Source of the DNA: DASUSH01 sp963785155
GTDB lineage: Bacteria; Actinomycetota; Thermoleophilia; Solirubrobacterales; 70-9
DNA: 64,000 nt
Assembly (NCBI GenBank): GCA_963785155.1
Contig: CAWAUB010000004.1
Location: forward strand, 310,001 to 374,000
Direction: 5' to 3'
The translations under genes were made by a program, and so were the position numbers. The notes below the pieces were generated by a model. That model did not search any database and was not told the DNA's origin. It was given only the letters and a program-made list of their open reading frames with translations. Positions 24,558-34,682 of the stretch are shown piece after piece; position 1 is the stretch's first letter; the number at the start of each line of letters is the position of its first letter.

Positions 24558-26126
24558 GTGGAGCCCACCGCCGCCACCGAGACAAGCGCCGAAGCCGCAC
24601 AGACGACCAACGGAAAGCCTCCGGAGGTCTTCGACGTCGTACGTCCCGCGGACGGCTCCGTGATCCGCGAGGTGACGGTCGACGCGCCCGATCGCGTGGC
24701 CGAGGTCGTCGCGCGCGTACGCGCTGAACAGCCCGCCTGGGAGGCGCTCGGGTTCGAGGGACGCGCGATGTGGCTGCGACGCCTGCGCGACTGGCTCCTC
24801 GCGAACGAGGACGCGCTCACCGACGTGATGCAGGAGGAGTCGGGCAAGGTCCGCGCGGACGCCGGGCTGGAGGTCCCCCACCTCTGCGACATGATCAATT
24901 ACTACGCGGCCGAGGGCGAGGCGATGCTCGCCGACGAGGAGCCGAGCCCGCATTTCCCGATCTTCAAGCTGAAGAAGGTCAAGATCGTCTCCCGGCCCTA
25001 CCCCGTGGTCGGCCTGATCAGCCCGTGGAACTTCCCGCTGATCCTCTCCGCCGGCGACGCGATCCCGGCGCTCTTCGCCGGCGCCGCGGTCGTCGTCAAG
25101 CCCTCGGAGATCACCCCGCTCTGCTTCATCGAGTTGGTCCGGGCCTGGAAGGAAGACGTCGGCGCGCCCGACGTATTCGACTGCGTGAACGGGTTCGGCG
25201 ACACCGGCGGCGCCCTTGTCGACGAGGTCGACTTCCTCGGTTTCACCGGCTCCGAGCGGACGGGCAAGGTCGTGATGAAGCGAGCCGCCGACACGCTCAC
25301 CCCGGTCAGCCTGGAGCTCGGCGGCAAGGACCCGATGATCGTGCTCAAGGACGCCGACGTCGAGCGCGCGGCCAACGCGGCCGCATGGGGCGGGTTGCTC
25401 AACACCGGCCAGATCTGCCTCTCGGTCGAGCGCGTCTACGTCGAGGAGCCGATCTACCACGAGTTCGTCTCGAAGCTCACCGACCGCGTCCAGGGCCTGC
25501 GCCAGGGATTCGACGGCCGCGGCTACAAGGCCGAGCTCGGCGCCATGACCTCACCCGCGCAAACCGAGATCGTCGCCGACCACGTCGAGGACGCGCGCGC
25601 CGCGGGCGCCAGCGTGCTCACCGGCGGCAAACGCCGCGAAGGCCCCGGCGATTACTACGAGCCGACCGTGATCGCCGACGTCGATTCGTCGATGAAGGTG
25701 ATGCGCGAGGAGACCTTCGGCCCGGTGATCCCGGTGATGAAGGTCGCCGACGTCGACGAGGCCGTGCGCCTGGCCAACGACACCAGCTACGGCCTGGGCG
25801 CGACGGTCTTCGCCGGTGACCCCGAAGACGGCGAGCGGGTGGCACGGCGGATCGAGGCCGGCGCCTGCGACGTCAACGACGTCCTCGCCCACTACAACGT
25901 GCTCGAGATCCCGATGGGCGGCTGGAAGTCGAGCGGGATCGGCTACCGCCACGGGCCGGGCGGGATCCGCAAGTACTGCCGGACCGAGTCGATCACGATG
26001 CCCCGGCTTCCGACCGCGAAGTCGGAGCTCCTCTGGTACCCCTACACCCCCACCAAGCGCAAGCTGCTCGGCCGCGTCTCCCGCTTCTTCAACGCCCGCG
26101 GGCTGCGCAACCGGCTGGGCCTCTAG
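24558..26126 (+). CDS. Aldehyde dehydrogenase family enzyme
   Basis: 522 residues from GTG 24558. Full ALDH fold: VGLISPWNFPL near 155 (cofactor-binding strand), LVKPSE-like VVKPSEITPL, FTGSERTGKVV near 230, the catalytic glutamate in LELGGKDP near 255 and the catalytic cysteine in NTGQICLSVERV near 290, with EETFGPVIPVM near 380. It oxidises an aldehyde to an acid with NAD(P). A C-terminal extension after residue 480 (SELLWYPYTPTKRKLLGRVS) is seen in long-chain or membrane-associated members, so a fatty aldehyde is possible. Likely cotranscribed with the upstream sugar dehydrogenase. Confidence 0.87.
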   Translation: MEPTAATETSAEAAQTTNGKPPEVFDVVRPADGSVIREVTVDAPDRVAEVVARVRAEQPAWEALGFEGRAMWLRRLRDWLLANEDALTDVMQEESGKVRADAGLEVPHLCDMINYYAAEGEAMLADEEPSPHFPIFKLKKVKIVSRPYPVVGLISPWNFPLILSAGDAIPALFAGAAVVVKPSEITPLCFIELVRAWKEDVGAPDVFDCVNGFGDTGGALVDEVDFLGFTGSERTGKVVMKRAADTLTPVSLELGGKDPMIVLKDADVERAANAAAWGGLLNTGQICLSVERVYVEEPIYHEFVSKLTDRVQGLRQGFDGRGYKAELGAMTSPAQTEIVADHVEDARAAGASVLTGGKRREGPGDYYEPTVIADVDSSMKVMREETFGPVIPVMKVADVDEAVRLANDTSYGLGATVFAGDPEDGERVARRIEAGACDVNDVLAHYNVLEIPMGGWKSSGIGYRHGPGGIRKYCRTESITMPRLPTAKSELLWYPYTPTKRKLLGRVSRFFNARGLRNRLGL

Positions 26127-26135
26127 GGACCCGGC

Positions 26136-26579
26136 TCAGGGCTTGATCACGGCGGTGCCGGCGAGCGTCGCCTGCCATTTCAGGTCAGCCCGGCAGACGG
26201 ACCCCGCCGGCTTCACGCTCGCCTCGATCCGCCCACTCGCACGCTCGCCCTTGAGACGGCCGGTGACGGTCACCTCGAGCTCGTTGGGGCCGGTCAGCTC
26301 CAGCGTGAAGCGATCGTCGAGGACGTCGGTGCGCCCCTTCTCGATCGTGATCAGCTGTCGCGGGCCCTCTCCGCACTCGGCGTAGACGCTCGTGCTGAGC
26401 CGCTTCACCTTGGCGTCGCCGACGCGGAACGAGAGCGCCTCGAGCTGGTCGGTCGCGCCGCCGTAGCCGCCGTCCTGGTAGCCGGCGAACGCGAGGCCCG
26501 CCGGCACCAGCACAGCGCAAAGCACGGCCATTGCCGCTCCCGTGCCTGCCCTTCGGAATCCCTTCACGAAATCACTCAC
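26136..26579 (-). CDS. Secreted hypothetical protein
   Basis: About 147 residues from GTG 26579; a TTG at 26597 would add six. A signal peptide covers about residues 8-35 (AMAVLCAVLVPAGLAFAG). The mature part is a small beta-rich domain with three cysteines (AECGEGP, SVCRADL), possibly a one-disulphide sandwich. It is convergent with the aldehyde dehydrogenase gene. No family recognised. Confidence 0.6.
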   Translation of the reverse strand: MSDFVKGFRRAGTGAAMAVLCAVLVPAGLAFAGYQDGGYGGATDQLEALSFRVGDAKVKRLSTSVYAECGEGPRQLITIEKGRTDVLDDRFTLELTGPNELEVTVTGRLKGERASGRIEASVKPAGSVCRADLKWQATLAGTAVIKP

Positions 26580-26612
26580 CCGCCGTAGGTGAACCAACAG
26601 CGTAGCGCGGCG

Positions 26613-26924
26613 TTAGTTGCGTCGCGAGCCCCCGGATAGCTCGGTTTCGAGCCGCTGAGCCTCGGTTCCGCACCAATCGGCGACGGCGCGCAGGTGGGCC
26701 GCCTCGGCCCGGGTCCTGACGGCGACGTAGTCGCTGAAATCGTCGCCCGCCAGCTCGAACGCCTTGCCCACCGAGATCTCCCCATCGGCCCCGTCACTCT
26801 CGGTCCGCCGCCAGAGGATCCTGCCCTGGTCGGTGTCCTCGAGCACGAGCCGGGAGCCGTCGCTGAGCACGAGCTCCTTCGGATCGGCACCGCGTGTCCA
26901 GACACCACGCAATTCGCCAACCAT
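26613..26924 (-). CDS. Small conserved hypothetical protein
   Basis: 103 residues. ATG 26924 is chosen because AAGGAGG lies 5 bases upstream, an ideal ribosome site; the frame is open further up. Beta-strand-rich N-terminus (ELVLSDGSRLVLEDTDQGRI) and a helical C-terminus (TRAEAAHLRAVADWCGTEA). Cytosolic. No known family recognised. Confidence 0.6.
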   Translation of the reverse strand: MVGELRGVWTRGADPKELVLSDGSRLVLEDTDQGRILWRRTESDGADGEISVGKAFELAGDDFSDYVAVRTRAEAAHLRAVADWCGTEAQRLETELSGGSRRN

Positions 26925-27005
26925 CTCGACCTCCTTCTCTCGGGAGCAGTTCAACGTAGCAACGGCGCTTGTGCGTCCCCACACTTGGGTAACGTCCCCT
27001 CAATA

Positions 27006-27896
27006 ATGGCGCCGATTCGGGAGTACAGGCTCGAGCTGGCGGGCTTCCGCACGCGGGCGGTGGAGCTCGACGGGAGCTCGGACGAACCGGCTCTGATCCT
27101 GCTCCATGGCTGGGGCGACAGCGCCGACTGCTGGCGGCCGCTGCTGCCGGAGCTCGAGCGGATCGGCAGGCGGGCGATCGCGTTCGACATGCCCGGCTTC
27201 GGCGAGGCCGCCCGGATGGACCGCGAGCGACCGGTGCTCCCGCAGCTCGACCGGTTCGCTGCCGCCGCCGTCCGCCGAGAGGCGGAGCGCTCCGGAGGAG
27301 ACGTGGTCCTCGTCGGCAACTCGCTTGGCGGCTGCGCATCGATGCGCGCCGCGGAACGCGCCGAGCTGCCGCTCGCCGGGATCGTCCCGGTCGCGCCCGC
27401 CGGGCTCGATATGGCGCAGTGGTTCAGGATCATCGAGACGACGCCGATCGTCCAGGCGCTCCTGCGGGCTCCCGTGCCGCTGCCGGAGACCATCGTGCGC
27501 GAGGGGGTCGGCCGCGCCTACCGCTCCCTCGCCTTCACGCGCCCCTCGGAGGTCGACCGCACCGCGGTCACCTCGTTCACCCGCCACTTCGCCTCGCGGC
27601 GCGACGTGATCCGCATCCTCGGCACCGGCCGTCGCCTGATCCCCGAGCTCCAGGAGGGCGCATTCCATCTCGGCCGGATCAGCTGTCCGGTCCTCGTCGT
27701 CTGGGGCGACGCCGACAAGATGGTCTACTCGAGCGGCGCGGAGCGAGTTCTCCGCGAGGTCGAGGGATCGCGTCTCGAGGTGATCGTCAACTGCGGCCAC
27801 TGTCCCCAGGTGGAGGCGCCTGCGCAGCTGGCGCGCCTGCTGGCGGATTTCCCGGCGCGGGTCGGTAGCCTCGCGCCGGATGCCCAGGCTGCCTAG
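27006..27896 (+). CDS. Alpha/beta hydrolase
   Basis: 296 residues from ATG 27006. The triad is clear: oxyanion region LLHGWGDSADCW near 33, nucleophile elbow VGNSLGGCA near 103, acid in VVWGDADKMV near 235 and histidine in NCGHCPQVEAP near 262. No signal peptide, so cytosolic. The Asn in GNSLGG is common in the haloalkane-dehalogenase/meta-cleavage hydrolase branch. The end overlaps the next gene by 17 bases, so it is cotranscribed with a second sGDH-like protein. Confidence 0.8.
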   Translation: MAPIREYRLELAGFRTRAVELDGSSDEPALILLHGWGDSADCWRPLLPELERIGRRAIAFDMPGFGEAARMDRERPVLPQLDRFAAAAVRREAERSGGDVVLVGNSLGGCASMRAAERAELPLAGIVPVAPAGLDMAQWFRIIETTPIVQALLRAPVPLPETIVREGVGRAYRSLAFTRPSEVDRTAVTSFTRHFASRRDVIRILGTGRRLIPELQEGAFHLGRISCPVLVVWGDADKMVYSSGAERVLREVEGSRLEVIVNCGHCPQVEAPAQLARLLADFPARVGSLAPDAQAA

Positions 27897-29034
27897 AGCC
27901 CTGCTCGCGACGACAGTCCTGCTGCTCTCCCTTCTCGGGGGTTCGGGACAGGGCGCGGAGCCCGGAGAGCGCCGGGCGCAGGTGCGCCTGAACGATCTGG
28001 CGAGCTTCGACAAGCCGACCTTCCTCGCCGCCCCCGAGGGCGCGGGCGACGTCTCCTTCGTCACGGAGCGCGAGGGCAAGATCCGCCTGCTCGAGGGCGA
28101 TCGTAAGCAGGGCACCTTCCTCAACATGAAGCGCTGGGTCGGCTGCTGCCGGGTGGAGACCGGCCTCTTCTCGGTCGCCTTCCCGGAGAACTACGAGCGC
28201 ACCCGCCGCTTCTACGTCTACTTCACGAACCGCCAGGACAACATCGAGATCGACGAGTTCAAGCAGCGCAAGGGACACCCGCGGAAGGCCGACCGCGGCT
28301 CACGGCGCAAGCTGATCGAGATCAGGCACGCCGGAGCGGTCAATCACAACGGCGGCACGGTCGCATTCGGTCCCGACGGCTTCCTGTACGCCGCGACCGG
28401 CGACGGCGGGCGCTTCGACGATCCGAGCGACAACGGGCAGCGCGCGAGCTCGCTGCTCGGCAAGCTGATCCGGATCGACCCGAAGAAGGGCAAGCGCCGC
28501 CCCTATGGGATCCCCAAGTCGAATCCCTTCGTCGGCAAGCGGGGGCAGAACGAGATCTACGCCCGCGGCCTGCGCAACCCGTTCCGCTTCTCCTTCGACG
28601 GGAACAAGATCCTGATCGCCGACGTCGGCCAGGACCGCCGCGAGGAGGTCGACATCGAGACCGTCCGCGGCGCTCGCGGGGCGAACTTTGGCTGGTCGAT
28701 CTACGAGGGCTCACTGCGCTTCAAGCCCGGCAAGATCGCGCACCACGACAAGCCCGCGCACCAATACGACCACGGCGGCAACAACTGCTCGGTGACCGGC
28801 GGCGTCGTAATCCGCGACGAGCGGATGCCGAAGTCTGTCCGCGGCCGCTACGTCTACGCGGACTACTGCTCGGGCTTCGTACGCAGCTTCGTCCCGAAGG
28901 TCGGCGGGTCCCGCCGGGACAGCTCGCTGGGCATCGGCAACCACAATGGGATCGTCGGCTTTGGCGAGGACGCTCGCGAGCGCGTCTACGTGATCAACAT
29001 CAACGGGCGGGTCTCGCGGCTCGACCCCGGCTGA
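27880..29034 (+). CDS. Second secreted PQQ-dependent sugar dehydrogenase family protein
   Basis: 384 residues with a signal peptide (about 1-25). Same propeller blocks as the protein at 23430-24545: FSVAFPENYERTRRFYVYFT, NHNGGTVAFGPDGFLYAATG, LLGKLIRIDP, ARGLRNPFRFSFD, GQDRREEVDIE and CSVTGGVVIRD. It differs in a CCRVETG motif near residue 88 and in a basic composition. The two genes flank unrelated enzymes, suggesting an old duplication. It likely oxidises a different extracellular sugar. Confidence 0.85.
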   Translation: MPRLPRALLATTVLLLSLLGGSGQGAEPGERRAQVRLNDLASFDKPTFLAAPEGAGDVSFVTEREGKIRLLEGDRKQGTFLNMKRWVGCCRVETGLFSVAFPENYERTRRFYVYFTNRQDNIEIDEFKQRKGHPRKADRGSRRKLIEIRHAGAVNHNGGTVAFGPDGFLYAATGDGGRFDDPSDNGQRASSLLGKLIRIDPKKGKRRPYGIPKSNPFVGKRGQNEIYARGLRNPFRFSFDGNKILIADVGQDRREEVDIETVRGARGANFGWSIYEGSLRFKPGKIAHHDKPAHQYDHGGNNCSVTGGVVIRDERMPKSVRGRYVYADYCSGFVRSFVPKVGGSRRDSSLGIGNHNGIVGFGEDARERVYVININGRVSRLDPG

Positions 29035-29058
29035 TCAGCGGGATATATTCGCGGTCGG

Positions 29059-32000
29059 ATGCAGTGTCCGGCTGGTCATCGCGTCCCGGGGGGCTCCAGG
29101 TTCTGCCCGGAGTGCGGGCTTTCGCTCGTGGCGGACGCCTGTCCTGAGTGCGGCGCGACGCTGTCCCCCGGCGATCGCTTCTGCGCCCAGTGCGGCGCCG
29201 AGGTCGAGGGTGCGACGGGAGCGACACCGCGGCGGCGGAAGGAGGATCGCGAGCCGCCGGCTGAGGACGAGCTCCGCCAGATCACCGCGGTCTTCTGCGA
29301 CATCGTCTCGTCGACCGAGCTGTCCAGCCGGCTCGATCCGGAGGACTTCAGCGAGCTGGTGCTCGCCTACCAGGAACGGGTCGGAGAGGTCCTCGATCGC
29401 TACGGCGGCGCGGTCAACAAGTTCCTCGGCGATGGCATCCTGATCCAGTTCGGCTGGCCGGCGGCCCATGACGACGACGCGGAGCGAGCGATCCTGGCCG
29501 CGCTCGCGATCGCCGAGGAGATCGATGGATCGGACCCGGACCTGCCGATCTCGGTCCGGGTCGGCATTCACACGGGACCGGTCCTGGTCGGTGAGATGGG
29601 ATCCCGGGACCGGCGGGAGACGATGGCGCTCGGCGAGACGATGAACCGTGCCGCTCGCCTGCAGTCGTGCGCCCCGCCCGGCGGTGTCGCGATCACATCC
29701 GACACCCAGCGGCTGGTCCGCGGGATCTTCGTCGTCGAGGAGCTCGGGCCGCAGCAGCTCGACGGGATCCCCGAACCCGTCGACGCGTTCCAGGTGCTGC
29801 AGCGAAGCGGCGTGCGGAGCCGGCTCGACGCCGCCGGCGACCGCCTGACCCCGTTCGTCAGCCGCGAGCACGAGGTCGAGCGCCTGGTCGAGCACTGGCG
29901 GGCGGCGGCCTCCGGCGAGGGCCGCGCCGTCCTGATCTCCGGCGAACCGGGGATCGGCAAGTCGAGGCTCGTCTTCGAGTTGCACGAGAGCCTGGGCGGC
30001 TCGGCCGCACTCCTGGCTCGAGGCCCACGGATCCTCGTACACGGAGAACACCGCCTTCGAGCCGGCGGTCTCGCTGATCGGGCAGGCACTCGGTCTGGAT
30101 CCCGCGGAGACGGGCGAGATCCGCCTCGAGAAGCTGCGATCCGGCCTGGAGCTCGCCGGCATCACCGACCCGGAGGCGATCGCGATCCTCGCCGACCTGC
30201 TCTCGATCGAAAGCGAGGAGGAGCCGGGGCCCGTGATGAGCCCGGAGCTGGCTCGCCGCCGGACGATCGAGGTGCTCGCCGATTGGATCCTCGCCCTCAG
30301 CGAGCTCCAGCCATTGGTGTTGCTTGCCGAGGACCTGCACTGGTGTGATTCGGCGACGCTCGAGCTGTATGAGCGGCTGCTCGTCCAGGGCCGCTCCCAC
30401 GCCCTGCTCCTGATCGGCACCTCGCGCCCCGAACTCGAGGTGAGCTGGCTCGATCACCCCGAGCTGGACCGTCTCACCCTGGAGCCGCTCGCCGACGGCG
30501 AGACCCGCCGGCTACTCGACCGGGTCGGCGCGGGGCGTACCCTCCCGGAGCCGGTCGTCGCCCGGGTGCTCGACGAGGCGGACGGCGTGCCGCTGTTCGC
30601 GGAAGAGATCGGGCGGATGGTGCTCGATTCGGGACTGATCGCCGAGCGCGACGGGGAGCTCTCGCTCGTCGGCTCGATCGACGAGCTCGAGATCCCGGCG
30701 ACGCTCCAGGACTCGCTGATGGCGCGGCTCGACCGCCTGAGCGCCGCGAAACGGGTCGCCCAGCACGCGGCCGTTCTCGGCCGCGAGTTCGACTACGGCC
30801 TGCTCGAGGAGGTGACGGGGCTCGAGGGCGACCTGCTCCTGCACGGCCTGCAGCGGCTGGTCGAGGACGACCTCGTGTTCGCCGACGGGGAGCCGCCCGA
30901 CGCGACCTACACGTTCAAGCACGCGCTGATCCAGGACGCCGCGTACCGCTCACTCCCGAGGCGATCGCGGCGACCGCTGCATCAGCGAGCCGCCGAGGCT
31001 CTGGAGCGCGACGGCGCCGCCGAGCCGGAGCTACTCGCGCGGCACTGGCAGGCCGCCGATCGGCCGCGGGAGGCACTTGACGAGTATTCGCGCGCGGCCG
31101 AAGCCGCGGCCCGGCATTCCGCCCACGAGGAGGCCATCGAGCACCTGCACAAGGCGATCTCCCTCGACCGGCGATCTCGACGAGGGAGCCGAGAGCGTTG
31201 CGCTCGAGGTCGAGCTCCAATCGGCGCTCGGCGCGTCGATCATGGCTCTTCGCGGTTACGCGGATCCGGAGATCGAGGTCGCCTACGACCGCGCCCGCGA
31301 CCTCTGCGCCGGCCTCGAGCAGGGCAGCCGCGTCGGCTACACGCTGACCGGCCTCGCGATCTATTACTTCAACAGCGGCCAGATCACGGAGGGGGCGGAT
31401 CTCGCCGCGACGGCGCTCGGAATCGCGGAGCGGGAGGGCGACGACACGCTCGAGCTGCTCGCGCGGGTGCAGCTCGCCATCCCCCGCCTCTGGCAGGGGC
31501 GGTTCGGCGAAGCGCTCGAGCACGCCGAGGCGGCCGTCGCGATCTACGACTCCGAGCGCCACCGCGACCTCACCCTCCGCTACGGCACCGATCAGGGCGT
31601 CGCGGCGCTCTGCATGGCCGGCTTCGCGCTCAGCTTCAGCGGCAGCCCGGACCCGGGAATGGCGCGCGCCCGCGAGGGCGTCGAGCTCGCACGGAAGCTC
31701 GGCACCCCGTTCAACGTGGTGTACGCGCTCACGATGGAGGCCTGCATGTCATGGACGCAGGGCGACCTGGCGAACCAGGCGGTCCTCGCCGACAAGATCG
31801 TCGCGATCGCGTCCGAGCAGGGCTTCAGTGACTTCCACGGCATCGGCCGGATCCTGCGTGGCACCGCGCGTGCGGTCGCTGAAAGCGATGCCGCGGCGCT
31901 CGACGATTGCCGCGCCGGCCTGGAGCTCGCCTCGGGCACCGGGCGGCGTGGCAGCGCGACCGGGCTGCTCGAGGCGATCGCCGGCGCCTGCGCCGCCACG

Positions 32001-32243
32001 GGAGAGATCGAGGAGGGGCAGAACTGGGTCGCGGCCGCGCTGGCGCTCGGCGAGGAGACCGGCGAGCGCTGGTGCGAGGCGCGCCTCCTGCGACTCCGCG
32101 GCGAGCTGGAACTGGCCTCCGAGGAGCCGGACCGCGAGAAGGCCGAGGCCGACATCCGCCGCGGCATCGAGCTCGCCCGCGAGCGCGGTGACTCAGTCAG
32201 CGAAGAGCTGTGCGCCGCGAGCCTCGACCGCGTCGGCGTCTAG
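29059..32243 (+). CDS. Zinc-ribbon/adenylate cyclase/AAA/TPR signalling protein, with two frame breaks
   Basis: About 1,060 residues if repaired. Residues 1-50 carry two CxxC zinc ribbons (FCPECG, CPECG, FCAQCG). The class III cyclase catalytic domain follows (FCDIVSSTELSSRLD with metal aspartate, then FLGDGILIQFGWPAAHDDD). The AAA/NB-ARC-like ATPase has Walker A GEPGIGKSR near 296 and Walker B VLLAEDLHWCD near 415. The C-terminal 400 residues are TPR-like helices. This is the common actinobacterial cyclase-ATPase-TPR design. The frame breaks near 30012 (before WLEAHGSSYTENTAF) and 31171 (before GDLDEGAESVALEVELQ). Both sides are intact, so indels are likely. The 3' end overlaps the convergent cfa gene by 51 bases. 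Confidence 0.82.
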
Positions 32244-33479
32244 GGCCGAGGCCGCTCCCCGCCACTCCGGCTTCGCGAACAGGATCTGGTGGTCGGCGAC
32301 GCGGGCCTCGCGCATGCCCGCCTCGAAGAACGCGAGCCAGAGGTCCCAGATGCGGCGGAAACGATCGTCGTAGCCGAGGGCGGCAACGTCGTCCTCGGCG
32401 GCGCGGAAGCGGCGGCGCCACTCGGCGAGGGTCAGCGCGTAGCTCGGGCTGATGTCCTCCAGCCAGACCGGCCGCAGGTCGGTGTGGCCGGCGATCGATC
32501 GGGCGATCCGCTCGGGCGAGGGCAGCGCCCCGCCAGGGAAGATCAGCTCGCTGGCGAAGGTTCGCGACGACTTCTCGACCTCGTAGGTGCGGTCGTCGGC
32601 GACGATCGCCTGCAGGAAGAAGAGGCCGCGGGGGTGCAGGAGCTCGGAGCAGCGGCGGAAGTAGGCGTCGAAGTACTCCCAGCCGACCGCCTCGATCATC
32701 TCGATCGAGACGAGCTTGTCGTAGGTCCCGGTCAGGTCGCGGTAGTCGGTGCCGAGTACGGTGATCCGGTCCTCGAGGCCAGCCGCGCGGACCCTGGCCT
32801 CGGCGTACTCCCGCTGCTCGCGTGAGATCGTCGTGGTCGTGACCCGGCAACCGCGTTTCGAGGCGGCCCAGATCGCGAGGCCGCCCCAGCCGGTGCCGAT
32901 CTCGAGCAGATGGTCGTCGGGGGCGAGATCCAGCCGCGCGCCGATCCGCTCGAGCTTCGCCTCCTGCGCCTCCTCGAGGGTCGCGTCCTCGCGCTCGAAG
33001 TAGGCGCTCGAATAGAGCATCGCCTCGCGGTCGAGAAAGGTCTCGAACATGTCGTTGCCGAGGTCGTAATGGGCCGAGATATTGCGGCGGGCGCCGCCGC
33101 GGGTGTTGAGGACGCCGAGCTTGGCGAGCCTCTGGACAGGGCGAGCGAGCGGCATGACCCGGCGGCGGAGGTGATCCGTCCGGCTCAGCTCGCGGGCCGC
33201 GATTCGCAGCAGCGGCACCACGTCGTCGGTCTCCCAGAGCCGGTCGGCGTAGGCCTCGGCGAAACCGACGCTGCGGTCGCGGATCATCCGGGTGTACGCG
33301 GCTGGGGAGTTGACGGTGATCTCCGCCTTCAACTCGGCATGTGCCGGGCCGAATCCGATCCGCCGGCCGCCGGCGAAGGTCTCGACGAGCTCGATCCTGC
33401 CCTCGCGCACCCGTCCGAGGAGGGCCAGCGCCGCGCGGCGGGCGAGCCCCATCCGGACGCGGTTCGCCGATGCGCTCAC
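32193..33479 (-). CDS. cfa: Cyclopropane-fatty-acyl-phospholipid synthase
   Basis: 428 residues from GTG 33479. SAM-dependent methyltransferase core: LLEIGTGWGGLAIWAA near 190 (motif I), the family blocks ISAHYDLGNDMFETFLD near 130, MLYSSAYF, KLVSIEMIEAVGWEYFDAYF near 255 and FFLQAIVADDRTYE. It adds a methylene group across double bonds of membrane lipid acyl chains. Its start overlaps (GTGA) the stop of the unknown gene upstream, so the two form an operon, next to a divergent patatin phospholipase. The 3' end overlaps the cyclase gene. Confidence 0.9.
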   Translation of the reverse strand: MSASANRVRMGLARRAALALLGRVREGRIELVETFAGGRRIGFGPAHAELKAEITVNSPAAYTRMIRDRSVGFAEAYADRLWETDDVVPLLRIAARELSRTDHLRRRVMPLARPVQRLAKLGVLNTRGGARRNISAHYDLGNDMFETFLDREAMLYSSAYFEREDATLEEAQEAKLERIGARLDLAPDDHLLEIGTGWGGLAIWAASKRGCRVTTTTISREQREYAEARVRAAGLEDRITVLGTDYRDLTGTYDKLVSIEMIEAVGWEYFDAYFRRCSELLHPRGLFFLQAIVADDRTYEVEKSSRTFASELIFPGGALPSPERIARSIAGHTDLRPVWLEDISPSYALTLAEWRRRFRAAEDDVAALGYDDRFRRIWDLWLAFFEAGMREARVADHQILFAKPEWRGAASALDADAVEARGAQLFAD

Positions 33480-34675
33480 TTCAGGGGAAAACCCAGGTCC
33501 GGGAAGCCGCGCTTGATCACCTTGCCGGCCTCCTCCATCTGCCGGCCGAGGAAGGCCGGATCGGATCCGTTCGGCGCCGTGCCGCCGAAGATCACCGTGT
33601 GGAAGGCCTCGTCGTCCTCCCAGTAGGAGATGAACATGTCGGCGTCGGTCCGCGTCGGGATGAAGCTCTGGGAGTACTCGGGGTGCGGGCTGGGGGTTCC
33701 GAACGCCTTGCGCCAGGCGTCGGAGACCAGGCTGTTGTCCGTCAGGTCCTCGGAGCCGGGGGCGTCGGACTCATACGCGCTGACGAATGCAACGTTGCCG
33801 ATCCCCACCCGGTGCCAGCGGCTCGATCCGATCTGGCTCGCCTCCTCCTGGGAGGTCTTCACCTTCTCCATCTCCAGATCGTTGTAGCGCCGCACGACCT
33901 CACCGGGGACTCCGTACATCCAGTTCGAGATGTAGTTCCAATCCGTCTTGCCCAGGCGGACGATCTCGTCGAATCGAACCTCCGACTTCGCGCCCTTTGC
34001 CGACTCATACGCGAAGGGACGATCCCAGTCCGGTTTCGGCGCGTCGATCTGGTAGTAGCCCAGGAAGACGTTGAACCAGATCGAACCCGGGTTGCTGTAG
34101 GTCCCGCGCCCGTCGCCGTCGAACTCGCCGACGCAGGCGACGGTGTTGAAGGTCCAGTCGGGATAGTCGTCCCAGAGCAACTTCTTGACGACCCGTCCGA
34201 CGTCGGCGAGGACGCGCTGATTGTCGTCGACGAAGACGCGGGTGACGTCCTTGGACGACATCCGCGTCCGGCCGAAGCGCTTGTCGTCGAAGATCGGCGG
34301 GTCCGGCTCGGTCCGGTCGCCGACTGCGCCGTGCGCCGGCGCATAGTGGAAGAGGTCCTTGTCGATCTCCGCGACGGTCTTGCCGCGGTCGCTGAGCGGG
34401 TCGTCGAGCCGAATCGTGCCGCGACCGGTGACGAGCCCGACGTCGTTGCGCGCGTTCAGCTCGAGGTCGACCTCGATCATGCCCAGGTCGATCGAGAACG
34501 GCTTCGGCGGATCCTCGGGCCTGATCCGCTCGCTCTTCACCCGCTTGCCCTCGTGCTCCACGCCGAGCTCGACCGAACCGTCGAGGTTGGGCATGGCGCA
34601 GGTCACCGCGATGCCCTCGACCAGCGGCACGGAGACCGTCCCCGGCGTCTTTTCGTCCCCCACAGGCGCGACCAT
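33476..34675 (-). CDS. Hypothetical protein coupled to cfa
   Basis: About 399 residues from ATG 34675. I do not recognise a family. Many aromatic and charged blocks: ELGVEHEGKRV near 50, DDNQRVLADVGRVVKKLLWD near 155, FNVFLGYYQID near 205, NYISNWMYGVPGEVVRRYND near 250 and FISYWEDDEAFHTVIFGG near 365. No signal peptide or membrane helix, so probably cytosolic or membrane-peripheral. Coupling to cfa (GTGA) and divergence from a patatin suggest a lipid link. Its start is only seven bases from the divergent patatin start and has no ribosome site, so a leaderless transcript or a different start is likely. Confidence 0.6.
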   Translation of the reverse strand: MVAPVGDEKTPGTVSVPLVEGIAVTCAMPNLDGSVELGVEHEGKRVKSERIRPEDPPKPFSIDLGMIEVDLELNARNDVGLVTGRGTIRLDDPLSDRGKTVAEIDKDLFHYAPAHGAVGDRTEPDPPIFDDKRFGRTRMSSKDVTRVFVDDNQRVLADVGRVVKKLLWDDYPDWTFNTVACVGEFDGDGRGTYSNPGSIWFNVFLGYYQIDAPKPDWDRPFAYESAKGAKSEVRFDEIVRLGKTDWNYISNWMYGVPGEVVRRYNDLEMEKVKTSQEEASQIGSSRWHRVGIGNVAFVSAYESDAPGSEDLTDNSLVSDAWRKAFGTPSPHPEYSQSFIPTRTDADMFISYWEDDEAFHTVIFGGTAPNGSDPAFLGRQMEEAGKVIKRGFPDLGFPLK

Positions 34676-34682
34676 ACCGCGC

